Positions 1 to 7,999 of a DNA stretch of 64,000 bases are shown here, piece after piece (position 1 is the stretch's first letter; the number at the start of each line of letters is the position of its first letter). Source of the stretch: Larkinella terrae. GTDB lineage: Bacteria; Bacteroidota; Bacteroidia; Cytophagales; Spirosomataceae. The stretch covers positions 124,001 to 188,000 of the forward strand of contig NZ_WJXZ01000013.1 in NCBI RefSeq assembly GCF_009668025.1, read 5' to 3'. The translations under genes were made by a program, and so were the position numbers. The notes beneath the pieces are model-generated. The model ran no database searches. It saw only the letters and a program-made list of their open reading frames with translations, and had not been told where the DNA came from.

Positions 1-1757
1 ATGGATTCAGGCGGAGTTAGCCAATGGGCAGGTTGTTCAGAAACCGCCGGATCCATTTGATCGGCCAGCAGCCGGAGTTGCAGAATGGTCTGAAACTGTT
101 CGGCGTTTTGCCCCCACCGAAATGGCCCGTGCGTCACTTTATCGGTTTCGGAATCATCCTGAATGCTGAATACGTATAGTTTGCTGTATTCTTCGTTGGC
201 ACCCCGCTGCCCATGAAGGTTTCTGACTTCAAAGCCCAACCCAACGTAGCTCGGTAAGTCATTTAAAAACAAAGCTATAAAGTAGCGGGCTATGTTGCCG
301 GTTCGGTAAAAACCGTCGAATCGGGGGTCGTCTTTGTCCGCCGTCATTACGGTAAAGTTCGGTTTAAACCGGCGGTTTTCGGCAAGATGCAGGTATTCCC
401 GGAAACGAGTCAGAAACTCGGACGAGTTGAAAACCGTAGACTGTAAATCCCCCAGGGTCGTCTCGGCTTCAATGGCTTCCAGATGGGCAACTTCATCGCC
501 GTAGCCCATCGTATCGGGAGGAGCCAGAAACGTCTCGGCAAAAAAGCCAAAATACAGAACGCCCTGCGTCTGAATATACCGCTTGATCGTCCTTAGCGGA
601 TCATAAAAATCGACAACCTGAGCCGGAACTCCACCGGGCCGCATTTGAACGTGCGCCATATCGCCCCGCATGAAATCGAAATGATACTGCTGCTGGCAGT
701 CGAAATAGTGGTGGCAAACATATGCCCAAGCTTCCGAATTGGGTTCATCGAAATCCAGCTCGCCGTTATGATCGTCATGCTTGGAATGAAAAAATTTATA
801 CCGCGCCAACGGCCCGAAAACCCGCGACATGGGCTGCGGCTCCCGAAAACCGTATTCGTACCATTTCTGGCCATACTCATCGACCACAAACCCATCCGGT
901 TTGCTGTACAAACCCCTATAAGGCGGTGCCATAGTCATCGGTACGGTTTCAAAACCGCGTTCCACCAGGTACTTGATAAGCGACAAGCGTCGTTCCAACC
1001 GACCGTGGTAATCACGAACTTCGCCGAAAAGCGCTTCCGGGGTAAACGGGACATCGCCGGTAAAATACCAGTGTTTGGTCCCCCACTCTTTGATCGCCAG
1101 TTTTACCTGCTGGCAAACCGATTCGGACGTGTCGATCAGAACCGGGCCGTCCCGCCGGACCCATTCAAAAAGCTCGGGTTCACAGAGCACCATTTCCGAA
1201 AACCGGTCGGTATGCGGAATCACGTCCATGCCCACCGTCCGGCCCATCAGATGCAGCAGATTAACTACCACTTTCAACTGCTTTTCCGGCGAATCCAGGT
1301 GATTGAAAATCTGAAACAGATCGTCGCTGAAGAACTCCGGGTTCAGGTTCCAGCTAATCATGCCGTACAAGCTCCCCACCACGCCCGGCTCCCAAATCGG
1401 CAGAAAATGAATGCTGTCGTGACGGGCCGGCAACGTCAGAGTGTAGTTAACGACATTCCAGAAGGTTCCGATGGTTCGAACATTTACGCCCACCATCTTA
1501 CTGGATTTCAACCAGTTCGCATCAATCTCTTTTCCAACCGGACTCGGGACGGTGTACTCCGGATTCAGTGCCAGTTGAATAGCGGCAAACCCAAACCGCT
1601 TCGCCAGAATGTCCAGCGTCTGATACACCGGAAACTGAACGGCATCTTCCGGCAATAAATGAGGTATGAATGACTGCCGACCGGTTTGGTAAGCGTCGAT
1701 GTAGGCGGCAAAATTTTGCAGCCAGTCGCTTCGGAAGTTTTGAAACGTCGTCGACAT
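1..1757 (-). CDS. GH13-like (alpha-amylase superfamily) protein, 3' end outside window
   Basis: The gene starts at an ATG at 1757, and 585 codons are visible without a stop, so the C-terminus lies beyond the window. No signal peptide is seen. The segment at residues 115-145 (HFLPIWEPG, then YGMISWNLNP) followed by residues 174-186 (VGMDVIPHTDRF) resembles beta-strand 2-3 and conserved region I (DVxxNH) of alpha-amylase-family TIM barrels. I could not place the catalytic Asp/Glu/Asp triad with confidence. It may be a carbohydrate-active or inactive amylase-fold protein. It is divergent from the FAD oxidoreductase at 1884. The family call is an inference from local motifs; that a coding frame is present is much surer. 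Confidence 0.6.
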   Translation of the reverse strand, partial: MSTTFQNFRSDWLQNFAAYIDAYQTGRQSFIPHLLPEDAVQFPVYQTLDILAKRFGFAAIQLALNPEYTVPSPVGKEIDANWLKSSKMVGVNVRTIGTFWNVVNYTLTLPARHDSIHFLPIWEPGVVGSLYGMISWNLNPEFFSDDLFQIFNHLDSPEKQLKVVVNLLHLMGRTVGMDVIPHTDRFSEMVLCEPELFEWVRRDGPVLIDTSESVCQQVKLAIKEWGTKHWYFTGDVPFTPEALFGEVRDYHGRLERRLSLIKYLVERGFETVPMTMAPPYRGLYSKPDGFVVDEYGQKWYEYGFREPQPMSRVFGPLARYKFFHSKHDDHNGELDFDEPNSEAWAYVCHHYFDCQQQYHFDFMRGDMAHVQMRPGGVPAQVVDFYDPLRTIKRYIQTQGVLYFGFFAETFLAPPDTMGYGDEVAHLEAIEAETTLGDLQSTVFNSSEFLTRFREYLHLAENRRFKPNFTVMTADKDDPRFDGFYRTGNIARYFIALFLNDLPSYVGLGFEVRNLHGQRGANEEYSKLYVFSIQDDSETDKVTHGPFRWGQNAEQFQTILQLRLLADQMDPAVSEQPAHWLTPPES

Positions 1758-1883
1758 ACCGCAAATGTAGGACGGTTTTTCAAACTCTCCACCGTTAAAT
1801 GGATTTAGTTTAACAGGCTATTTTGTTTATATATATTTACCAAATCCAATTAAAAATAAGCGACTTACAAATTGAACGGCGGC

Positions 1884-3002
1884 ATGGGGGTGATCATTAT
1901 TGGGGGAGGTTTGGCGGGTTTGGTCAGCGGCCTGGAGCTGGCCCGGGCTGGTCATCCGGTGACGATCATTGAGCGAAAAACCTACCCGTTTCACAAGGTC
2001 TGTGGAGAGTACGTTTCGAACGAAGTCCGGCCTTACATCGAATCGCTGGGCGTTGATTTACGCAATCTCGGGGCCACGCACATCGACCGGTTTCAGTTCA
2101 CCTCGCCATCGGGCCGTCTGTTAGAAACTCCGTTGGATATGGGTGGTTTTGGCCTCAGTCGCTACCGCTTCGATTACACCCTTTATCAGTTAGCCCAATC
2201 GGCAGGAGTGCGGTTTTTATTGGGTAAACAGGCTGAAAACGTGACCTTCCAGTCGGATCAATTTTCGGTAGAACTAAATGACGGCCAGGCTCTTACCAGT
2301 TGTCTGGTCATCGGAGCATTTGGCAAACGATCGAAAATCGACAAACAGCTAAACCGAACGTTCATGCAAAAACCGTCGCCGTACCTCGGCGTTAAGTACC
2401 ACATCCGAATCAACGCGCCCGCTGACACGATTGCGCTGCACAATTTCCGGAATGGCTATTGTGGCTTGTCTTCCATTGAAGACGGGAAATTTTGCCTGTG
2501 CTATTTAACTACACGTGAAAATCTCCGTCCATATGGTAACATTCCGGCGATGGAACAGGCCGTTTTGTTCCAGAATCCGCATTTGAAGCACATTTACGAA
2601 AACGCGGAGTTCCTCTACGAAAAACCGGAAGTGATCAACGAGTTTTCCTTTGCTCCCAAACGTGCCGTCGAGCAGCATGTGCTGATGGCCGGGGATTCGG
2701 CGGGATTGATTACGCCCCTTTGTGGCAACGGCATGGCGCTGGCAATTCACAGCGGAAAACTGGTTAGCGAACTGGCTTCGAGCTTTTTAACCGGAAAAAT
2801 AACCCGCGAGCAATTAGAAACCCGTTATGAAAAAGAATGGAAAAACCGGTTTGCCCGGCGGCTTTGGGTGGGCCGAACCGTACAACGGCTTTTTGGCGAC
2901 AAGTGGCTGTCCGAAATAACGGTCTCAGCTTTTGGTGCTTTCAAACCGTTGTTGCGTGGAGTAATCCGGCAGACACACGGCGAGATAGTGGACGTTCACT
3001 AA
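1884..3002 (+). CDS. FAD-dependent oxidoreductase, geranylgeranyl-reductase/FixC-like
   Basis: Protein of 372 residues. The N-terminal dinucleotide-binding motif IIIGGGLAGL lies at residues 4-13, followed by an acidic strand end (IIERK) and the KVCGEYVSNEV segment typical of the geranylgeranyl reductase/FixC group of flavoproteins. The second FAD motif AGDSAGLITP lies near residues 269-278. Family members reduce double bonds of isoprenoids or act on lipid or pigment precursors; the substrate here is unknown. I chose the ATG at 1884 because the glycine motif follows directly; a TTG 12 bases upstream is in frame. The gene stands alone, convergent with the Lrp gene (12-bp gap). Confidence 0.85.
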   Translation: MGVIIIGGGLAGLVSGLELARAGHPVTIIERKTYPFHKVCGEYVSNEVRPYIESLGVDLRNLGATHIDRFQFTSPSGRLLETPLDMGGFGLSRYRFDYTLYQLAQSAGVRFLLGKQAENVTFQSDQFSVELNDGQALTSCLVIGAFGKRSKIDKQLNRTFMQKPSPYLGVKYHIRINAPADTIALHNFRNGYCGLSSIEDGKFCLCYLTTRENLRPYGNIPAMEQAVLFQNPHLKHIYENAEFLYEKPEVINEFSFAPKRAVEQHVLMAGDSAGLITPLCGNGMALAIHSGKLVSELASSFLTGKITREQLETRYEKEWKNRFARRLWVGRTVQRLFGDKWLSEITVSAFGAFKPLLRGVIRQTHGEIVDVH

Positions 3003-3013
3003 GGGAGATTGGA

Positions 3014-3475
3014 TTAGACCGGAATCACGGTTGTGTTCTTGACTTCCGACATTACAAAAAAGCTACTGATATTCAGAATTCCCGGAATAACCGAAAGTCG
3101 TTCCTGATAAAACCGGTTGTAGTTCTCCATGTCGTTTACGATAATCTTGAGTAAATAATCGAACGAGCCCGACACTAGATTACACTCCATAATTTCCGGC
3201 AGTTGAGCAATGGCTTTGTCGAATTCCACGAACGTATCGCGCGTCTGTTTATCGAGCGTAACGTGACAGAAAACCACCAGCAGATTACCCAGTTTTTTCT
3301 TGTTCAGCAAGGTCACGTACTTCTCAATAATGCCTTCACGTTCAAGGCGCTTGATCCGTTCGTGAATGGGTGATTTGGAGAGGTGAATGCGCTGGCCGAT
3401 CTCCTGAATCGTGAGCTGCGCATCGTCCTGAAGCAGGGACAAAATCTGCCGGTCAATCTTGTCAACCAAAGTCAT
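3014..3475 (-). CDS. Lrp/AsnC family transcriptional regulator
   Basis: Protein of 153 residues, the usual Lrp length. Residues 1-60 form an AsnC-type winged helix (KIDRQILSLLQDDAQ, then IGQRIHLSKSPIHERIKRLE). Residues 65-150 are the RAM/effector domain that binds amino acids and builds dimers and octamers. It is transcribed away from alanine dehydrogenase across a 172-bp gap. Lrp-type proteins often control a divergent ald gene in response to alanine or leucine, so control of ald and of itself is inferred from position. No clear operator was recognised in the gap. Confidence 0.92.
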   Translation of the reverse strand: MTLVDKIDRQILSLLQDDAQLTIQEIGQRIHLSKSPIHERIKRLEREGIIEKYVTLLNKKKLGNLLVVFCHVTLDKQTRDTFVEFDKAIAQLPEIMECNLVSGSFDYLLKIIVNDMENYNRFYQERLSVIPGILNISSFFVMSEVKNTTVIPV

Positions 3476-3601
3476 AACGGAATTTTTTCTTTACAAAGCC
3501 ATTCGGAAGGCATGTTACCAAAATATTTCCTTCTATCCTACGATAATTAAACAGTATTTCCCAAAACGAGTTATAGAATCAGAAATATATTTGGCTATTT
3601 G

Positions 3602-3609
3602 TACCTTTG
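3602..3609 (+). promoter_or_regulatory. Bacteroidetes-type -7 element for ald
   Basis: TACCTTTG matches the TAnnTTTG -7 consensus of the primary sigma factor of Bacteroidetes and sits 38 bp before the ald ATG. A TTTG at the expected -33 distance is not seen, so a regulator such as the divergent Lrp may help recruit polymerase. Confidence 0.5.
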
Positions 3610-3647
3610 TGCGCTCTATTCGCTGCCATTCATAACCACACAAAACC

Positions 3648-4790
3648 ATGGTAATCGGGGTTCCAAAAGAAATTAAAAATAACGAAAACCGGGTCGCGTT
3701 AACGCCTGCGGGTGTTGCCGAGTTTCGCCGGTTTGGCCATACGGTTTATGTCCAGGTCAATGCGGGTTTGGAAAGTGGATTTGAGGACGAGGAATACATT
3801 GACGCGGGCGCCGTTATGCTGCCAACCATCGAGGACATCTACGGAATTGCCGAGATGATCATGAAGGTAAAAGAACCGATTGCTTCTGAATATGAGCTAA
3901 TTAAGGAAGATCAACTGCTCTTTACCTATTTCCACTTTGCATCGTCCGAGGCTCTGACCCACGCGATGATCGACCGGAAAGCCGTTTGCCTGGCGTACGA
4001 AACGGTGGAAAAAGCCGATCGGAGTCTGCCTCTGCTCATTCCAATGTCGGAAGTAGCGGGTCGGATGGCCATTCAGGAAGGCGCGAAATACCTGGAAAAA
4101 CCGCAGAAGGGTCGCGGTATTTTGTTGGGCGGAGTACCGGGCGTTAAACCGGCAAACGTACTTATTCTGGGCGGTGGCATTGTGGGAACGCAGGCCGCTA
4201 AAATGGCCGCCGGTTTGGGGGCACACGTCACGATTATGGACATCAGCCTGAATCGTTTGCGGTATTTGTCGGACATTATGCCGCCCAATGTCGACACCAT
4301 TATGTCGAACGAGTACGCGATTCGGGAAGCCGTGAAAACATCCGATCTGATTGTTGGAGCGGTTTTGATTCCCGGCGCCAAAGCTCCTCACCTGATCACC
4401 CGCGATATGCTGGCGCTGATGCGGGAGGGAACGGTTTTGGTGGATGTTGCCGTGGATCAGGGTGGCTGTATCGAAACCTGTACGCCGACTACCCACGAAA
4501 ATCCAACGTATATTATCGACGACGTTGTGCATTACTGCGTGGCCAACATGCCCGGAGCCGTTCCGTACACCTCGACTGTCGCGCTGACGAACGCAACTCT
4601 CTCATACGCATTGCAATTGGCTAATAAAGGCTGGCAGAAAGCGTGTCGGGAAAATGATGAACTGAAGCGCGGCTTGAATGTCGTCAACGGAAAAATCGTT
4701 TACAAAGGCGTTGCGGATGCGTTTGGCCTGCCCTTGGACGATGTGACGGAGTTACTCCAGCGGGAAGAGGAAGAAGAAGTCAATTTTTAA
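3648..4790 (+). CDS. ald: alanine dehydrogenase
   Basis: Oxidises L-alanine to pyruvate and ammonia with NAD+ (and the reverse) in the cytoplasm. The 380-residue protein has the family N-terminus VIGVPKEIKNNENRVALTP with substrate-binding Arg near 15, MKVKEPI with Lys near 74, and TYFHFAS with catalytic His near 96. The NAD Rossmann motif ILGGGIVGTQAA is near 171-182, and VDVAVDQGG carries the catalytic Asp near 268-270. Length is normal for the family (about 370). It is divergent from an Lrp gene, which likely regulates it. A terminator hairpin follows at 4899. Confidence 0.96.
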   Translation: MVIGVPKEIKNNENRVALTPAGVAEFRRFGHTVYVQVNAGLESGFEDEEYIDAGAVMLPTIEDIYGIAEMIMKVKEPIASEYELIKEDQLLFTYFHFASSEALTHAMIDRKAVCLAYETVEKADRSLPLLIPMSEVAGRMAIQEGAKYLEKPQKGRGILLGGVPGVKPANVLILGGGIVGTQAAKMAAGLGAHVTIMDISLNRLRYLSDIMPPNVDTIMSNEYAIREAVKTSDLIVGAVLIPGAKAPHLITRDMLALMREGTVLVDVAVDQGGCIETCTPTTHENPTYIIDDVVHYCVANMPGAVPYTSTVALTNATLSYALQLANKGWQKACRENDELKRGLNVVNGKIVYKGVADAFGLPLDDVTELLQREEEEEVNF

Positions 4791-4898
4791 ATTAAAACCA
4801 TTATATTCCGGTTTCGTTAAGATTACACTTCATCAATTTTAAAGAATTACTACTTCATCAACACAATTTTAATTAAGGGTTTAGGAATAGTAACAACA

Positions 4899-4931
4899 AA
4901 GACACGGCCGGTTGAGTCGTGTCTTTTTTTT
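4899..4931 (+). terminator. rho-independent terminator after ald
   Basis: AAGACACG (4899-4906) pairs with CGTGTCTT (4918-4925) around an 11-nt loop and runs into a run of nine T (4923-4931). It lies about 110 bp downstream of the ald stop codon. Confidence 0.8.
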
Positions 4932-4972
4932 GGTTGAATTTTTATGGCAAAAGCTGAAGATCGGGCAGTCGC

Positions 4973-5003
4973 AAAAAAACAAAACCCGGCAAATCTTGCC
5001 GGG
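4973..5003 (-). terminator. terminator hairpin for the LytTR operon (minus strand)
   Basis: CCCGGCAA (4985-4992) and TTGCCGGG (4996-5003) form a perfect 8-bp stem with a 3-nt loop. On the minus strand it is followed by TTTTGTTTTTTT, so it fits termination of transcripts from the response regulator gene whose stop codon is at 5273. Confidence 0.65.
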
Positions 5004-5272
5004 ACTGTATTTACTTTCTCGATTATTAAAAAGATGGTAAAAGCCTATCGAAAAGCTTGTCAATTTTCGTTTGACGGAGTAACGTTTCGTCAATACTAAC
5101 AAGCTCAAACAACATCCAGACCCCGTTTTGAGGCCAATTTTTGCGTTGTTTTCAATTAAAATTGAGAAGAATTGCCAAGCCTGCCAACCTGAAACGGCTG
5201 AAAGCGGGTTTTGATCGGCTGAATGTCAAATTTTGAAGGTCGAATGTGTACGCGTTGGCAAGCATTCGTTGT

Positions 5273-6055
5273 TTATTTTCCCAGCCAGGTTTTAAAATCG
5301 CTCAGCCGATCGGGGCTGACGAATACCTCCTGGCGGGAAGCAGGTTGAAGATCCAGCTTAAATTTACTTCCTGAATACATGTGGATCGACTCGATTGCGG
5401 CCAACGAAACCAGGTGGGCGCGGTTCACCCGGAAGAACTCGCGGGGATTCAATAAGCTGGCAATCTTATCCAGACTGTATTCAATAACCAGATTCTGGCC
5501 GTCTTTTGTGGTGAGGTAGGTGGTTTTGTCTTCGTAGAAAAAGTAGGAAATCTGGGCCACTTCGATACTTTTTACCTTCGGCCCGATTGTAACCATAAAC
5601 CGGTCTTTAATCTGCGCTTTAGCAGCTCCCTCCCGCCAGTTCAGCAAAGCAGACCATTTCGATGGTTCGACGGTGACCGGCTCCGGTTTTTGCTGCGTCC
5701 ATTTATACTTTTCAATGGCGGCTGCTAATTCTTCTTCATCGACAGGTTTAAGCAAATAGTCAATGCTGTTGGCCTTGAAGGCCTGAATGGCGTAGGAATT
5801 ATAAGCTGTCGTGAAAATGATCGGAATTCGGAGATTGACTTTTTCAATGATGCGAAACGCACTGCCATCCTCCAAATGAATGTCCATAAATACCAAATCC
5901 GGCAATTGAGTCGGCGGTTGCTCCTGAAACCACTGGATTGCTCCGGCTACGGAAGGAATCAGGGCAGTTATCTGAATGGAAGGATCATATTCAATTAAAA
6001 GTTTTTTGAGCCGTTGGACCGAGAGAGATTCGTCTTCAACGATAACTACGTTCAT
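5273..6055 (-). CDS. LytTR-family response regulator
   Basis: Protein of 260 residues. The receiver domain spans residues 1-120 (VIVEDESLS acidic pocket, phospho-acceptor Asp near 57 in LVFMDIHLED, TTAYNSYAIQAF, and Lys in YLLKPVD). A linker is followed by a C-terminal LytTR DNA-binding domain (about 155-258, with REFFRVNRAHLVS). LytTR proteins bind direct repeats in promoters. Its ATG overlaps the stop of the upstream kinase gene (ATGA, 6052-6055), so the two are translationally coupled and form a two-component pair. The target is unknown; no secreted signal or transporter gene lies next to it. Confidence 0.93.
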   Translation of the reverse strand: MNVVIVEDESLSVQRLKKLLIEYDPSIQITALIPSVAGAIQWFQEQPPTQLPDLVFMDIHLEDGSAFRIIEKVNLRIPIIFTTAYNSYAIQAFKANSIDYLLKPVDEEELAAAIEKYKWTQQKPEPVTVEPSKWSALLNWREGAAKAQIKDRFMVTIGPKVKSIEVAQISYFFYEDKTTYLTTKDGQNLVIEYSLDKIASLLNPREFFRVNRAHLVSLAAIESIHMYSGSKFKLDLQPASRQEVFVSPDRLSDFKTWLGK

Positions 6056-7203
6056 GATAATAAGGGTATGCTAACGACAAAGCTATGATCCGATTGATCG
6101 ATCTGGACCTTTCGGTCCGTGAGCAATCGGTAGCGGTTGATAATATTTTCCAGCCCAACGCCGGTAGACGGTTCGGTAAACACTTCATCCGCCAGGCGCA
6201 GCTTGATCGGGTTGCTGACCAGCAGGTAATCGTCCTGGATGGAAAGCGAAACCACCAGCGGTCGCTCGCCCGACATCTGATTGTGTTTTACCGCGTTTTC
6301 CACCAGCAACTGGAGGGTTAACGGAGCAATGTTGAACTGAGTCGTTTCTTCCTTTAAAAGCGTGTTGACAATCTGCAGTTTGCCGTCGAACCGGATATTC
6401 AGCAGAAAGCAGTAGGCTTCCAGAAATTCCAGTTCCGTTTTCAGATTGACCTGTTCGTGATCGCGCTGGTCCAGAATGTACCGGTATGCTTTCGAAAGAT
6501 AATTGATAAACCGAATGGATAATTTCGGATTTACCTCCACCAGAGCCGTCAGGATGCTCAGGCTGTTGAACAGAAAGTGGGGATTCACCTGGTTTTTTAA
6601 GGCGGCAAACTGCGCCTGCGACGCTTCCGATTTCAACTGCTCGGCATTTACCCGTAATTCGGCAACTACCTGATCACCACGGCGGTTGGCGGCTAAATAG
6701 AACGCCATAAGCAAGGCTATAACCGTCAACGCGGTCGTTGCCTTTCGCCTTCGCTGTCGTTCATAGATCGTTCGGTTAACAGGCTCTCCATTGGTTCGGT
6801 CAAAACCGGGATGCACAGTTGTCACCCGGTTTTCTGTTTTGTCGAAGCGGCCCCGCACCTGACGCAACACTCCGAAAAAAGCCCAGTCAAATCCGAATGA
6901 CAACGTACCGGCAATCAGCAGGGTGACCAGTTGAACGGGAAGTTTGCTATCCAGTCGAAAAAGCCGCCCCGGATGATTGTATATTCGGTTTTCTAACCAC
7001 TCGGTGATGCTCAGCCAGAAAGTAAAAAGCCCAATCGTAATCGGAATTTCCATTAACCAGATAAACCACATAATCCGGAGGAGTTCCCAGGTTGGGTTGT
7101 ATAAATTAATATAAAAGCGAAGAGGCCAGTAAATGGCAAACACACTGGCCGCCAATCGGACTTTCTGAGGAAGGGTGAGATTTACGTTTTCGGTTGCCTC
7201 CAT
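6052..7203 (-). CDS. LytS-like sensor histidine kinase
   Basis: Membrane histidine kinase of 383 residues. Hydrophobic segments near residues 15-32, 43-66, 90-112 and 156-172 suggest four membrane passes, with a basic, Arg-rich stretch between the last two. The His_kinase (PF06580 type) domain has the phospho-acceptor His near 209 in NQVNPHFLFNSL, the N-box LLVENAVKHN near 299-308 and the G-box TGVGLENIINRY. It lacks a large extracytoplasmic sensor, so it may sense membrane state or a small ligand. It is the first gene of the two-gene operon with the LytTR regulator. Confidence 0.93.
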   Translation of the reverse strand: MEATENVNLTLPQKVRLAASVFAIYWPLRFYINLYNPTWELLRIMWFIWLMEIPITIGLFTFWLSITEWLENRIYNHPGRLFRLDSKLPVQLVTLLIAGTLSFGFDWAFFGVLRQVRGRFDKTENRVTTVHPGFDRTNGEPVNRTIYERQRRRKATTALTVIALLMAFYLAANRRGDQVVAELRVNAEQLKSEASQAQFAALKNQVNPHFLFNSLSILTALVEVNPKLSIRFINYLSKAYRYILDQRDHEQVNLKTELEFLEAYCFLLNIRFDGKLQIVNTLLKEETTQFNIAPLTLQLLVENAVKHNQMSGERPLVVSLSIQDDYLLVSNPIKLRLADEVFTEPSTGVGLENIINRYRLLTDRKVQIDQSDHSFVVSIPLLS

Positions 7204-7307
7204 AAAACATGCTCACGGGTAAACGTCAAATGGCCGGGTTATCCAGAGCAAAGACTCAAGATACGTATTAAACCGAATTAAACGAAGTCAACGGTTGAGG
7301 ATCTTGC

Positions 7308-7649
7308 TTATCGCGGATTTATTCGATCAGGCGTTACCCGACTTTCCTGCACCGATTGCTCGAATTCCGCAGGAGACAATTCAGAAAGTTCAGTTACGAA
7401 TAAGATGGGAACCTGCCCTTTTTCGCCGTATTCGGTGCCCATGCGGAGCCACAGATTATAAATCGGAGCCTGTAAATGCGATTTGTTACCGACCACATCG
7501 AGGTGTTCGGGTCGTTGGGGATATAACCAGGAATAATGGGCAACCAGCCCCGGTAATTGCCCGGTAAAAGCATTCTGCACCTCCTGCGGAAGCCGGTCGA
7601 AGGTTTGGCGGGCTTCCTCGGCCCAATGAATTTCAAACGGTGGGTTCAT
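7308..7649 (-). CDS. small protein, weakly RelE/ParE-like
   Basis: Protein of 113 residues. The start (FEIHWAEEARQTFDRLPQEV) resembles the first strand and helix of RelE/ParE-fold toxins (typically V.WS..A...L..LP), but the rest does not show the usual Arg-rich C-terminal strand pattern clearly, and no antitoxin-like gene abuts it. It lies 51 bp downstream of another small gene, 7701-7994, on the same strand. Function unknown; the toxin-fold idea is an inference only. Confidence 0.6.
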   Translation of the reverse strand: MNPPFEIHWAEEARQTFDRLPQEVQNAFTGQLPGLVAHYSWLYPQRPEHLDVVGNKSHLQAPIYNLWLRMGTEYGEKGQVPILFVTELSELSPAEFEQSVQESRVTPDRINPR

Positions 7650-7700
7650 GTTTCCGGATACTCAATAAATTCTTACTAAAATGAGTTCGCTCATTTGTTT

Positions 7701-7994
7701 TCACTTCGCCAGAAAAGTCCGGATTAGCTCGCTCCACTCCTCTTCCAGCGATCCGGCAAAAACCGCTGCTCCGGCCCGGCGATACCAGTAGCCCGCGTTC
7801 CATTCGTCGCCCTCCCTGCGGTGTAAATACGCGTGCAAACGGTCGTAATCGCGGGTGCCTTCCCGGCTTTGCGCAATGTTGTGAGCCTGTTCCCAATTGC
7901 CTTTGGCGTCGTACCAGAGCGCTTCGGCAACCGGGTGCAAACCGGCGGCTGGTTTGTCGTTTTTCAGCGTAGCATTAAATTCAGTCAGCGTCAT
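7701..7994 (-). CDS. conserved small hypothetical protein
   Basis: Protein of 97 residues with no signal or membrane segment and many Trp, Tyr and His residues (ALWYDAKGNWEQAHNIAQ, YLHRREGDEWNAGYWYRRAG). The helix-turn-helix pattern WEQAHNIAQ ... GDEWNAGYWYRRAG resembles TPR-like pairs. I recall similar short proteins in Bacteroidetes but know no function. It starts 6 bp after the stop of the helicase gene, so it is probably co-transcribed with it. Confidence 0.75.
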   Translation of the reverse strand: MTLTEFNATLKNDKPAAGLHPVAEALWYDAKGNWEQAHNIAQSREGTRDYDRLHAYLHRREGDEWNAGYWYRRAGAAVFAGSLEEEWSELIRTFLAK

Positions 7995-7999
7995 TTCGT

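Larger units (their letters stand above)
4791..5272. other. 480-bp AT-rich gap with two hairpins, no gene
   Basis: No credible gene is present. A 75-codon minus-strand frame at 4881-5108 has a composition unlike protein and crosses both hairpins. The gap holds the ald terminator (4899-4931) and a second hairpin (4985-5003). A short direct repeat CTTCATCA occurs twice near 4828 and 4852. Nothing else was recognised. Confidence 0.6.

Noticed and set aside
645-1658. Long plus-strand open frame of 337 codons
   Set aside because: Antisense to the GH13-like gene; composition rich in Arg, His, Gln and Pro, as expected from a shadow frame.
4881-5108. 75-codon minus-strand frame
   Set aside because: Crosses two terminator hairpins and has a Cys/Lys-rich, low-quality sequence; not a credible gene.
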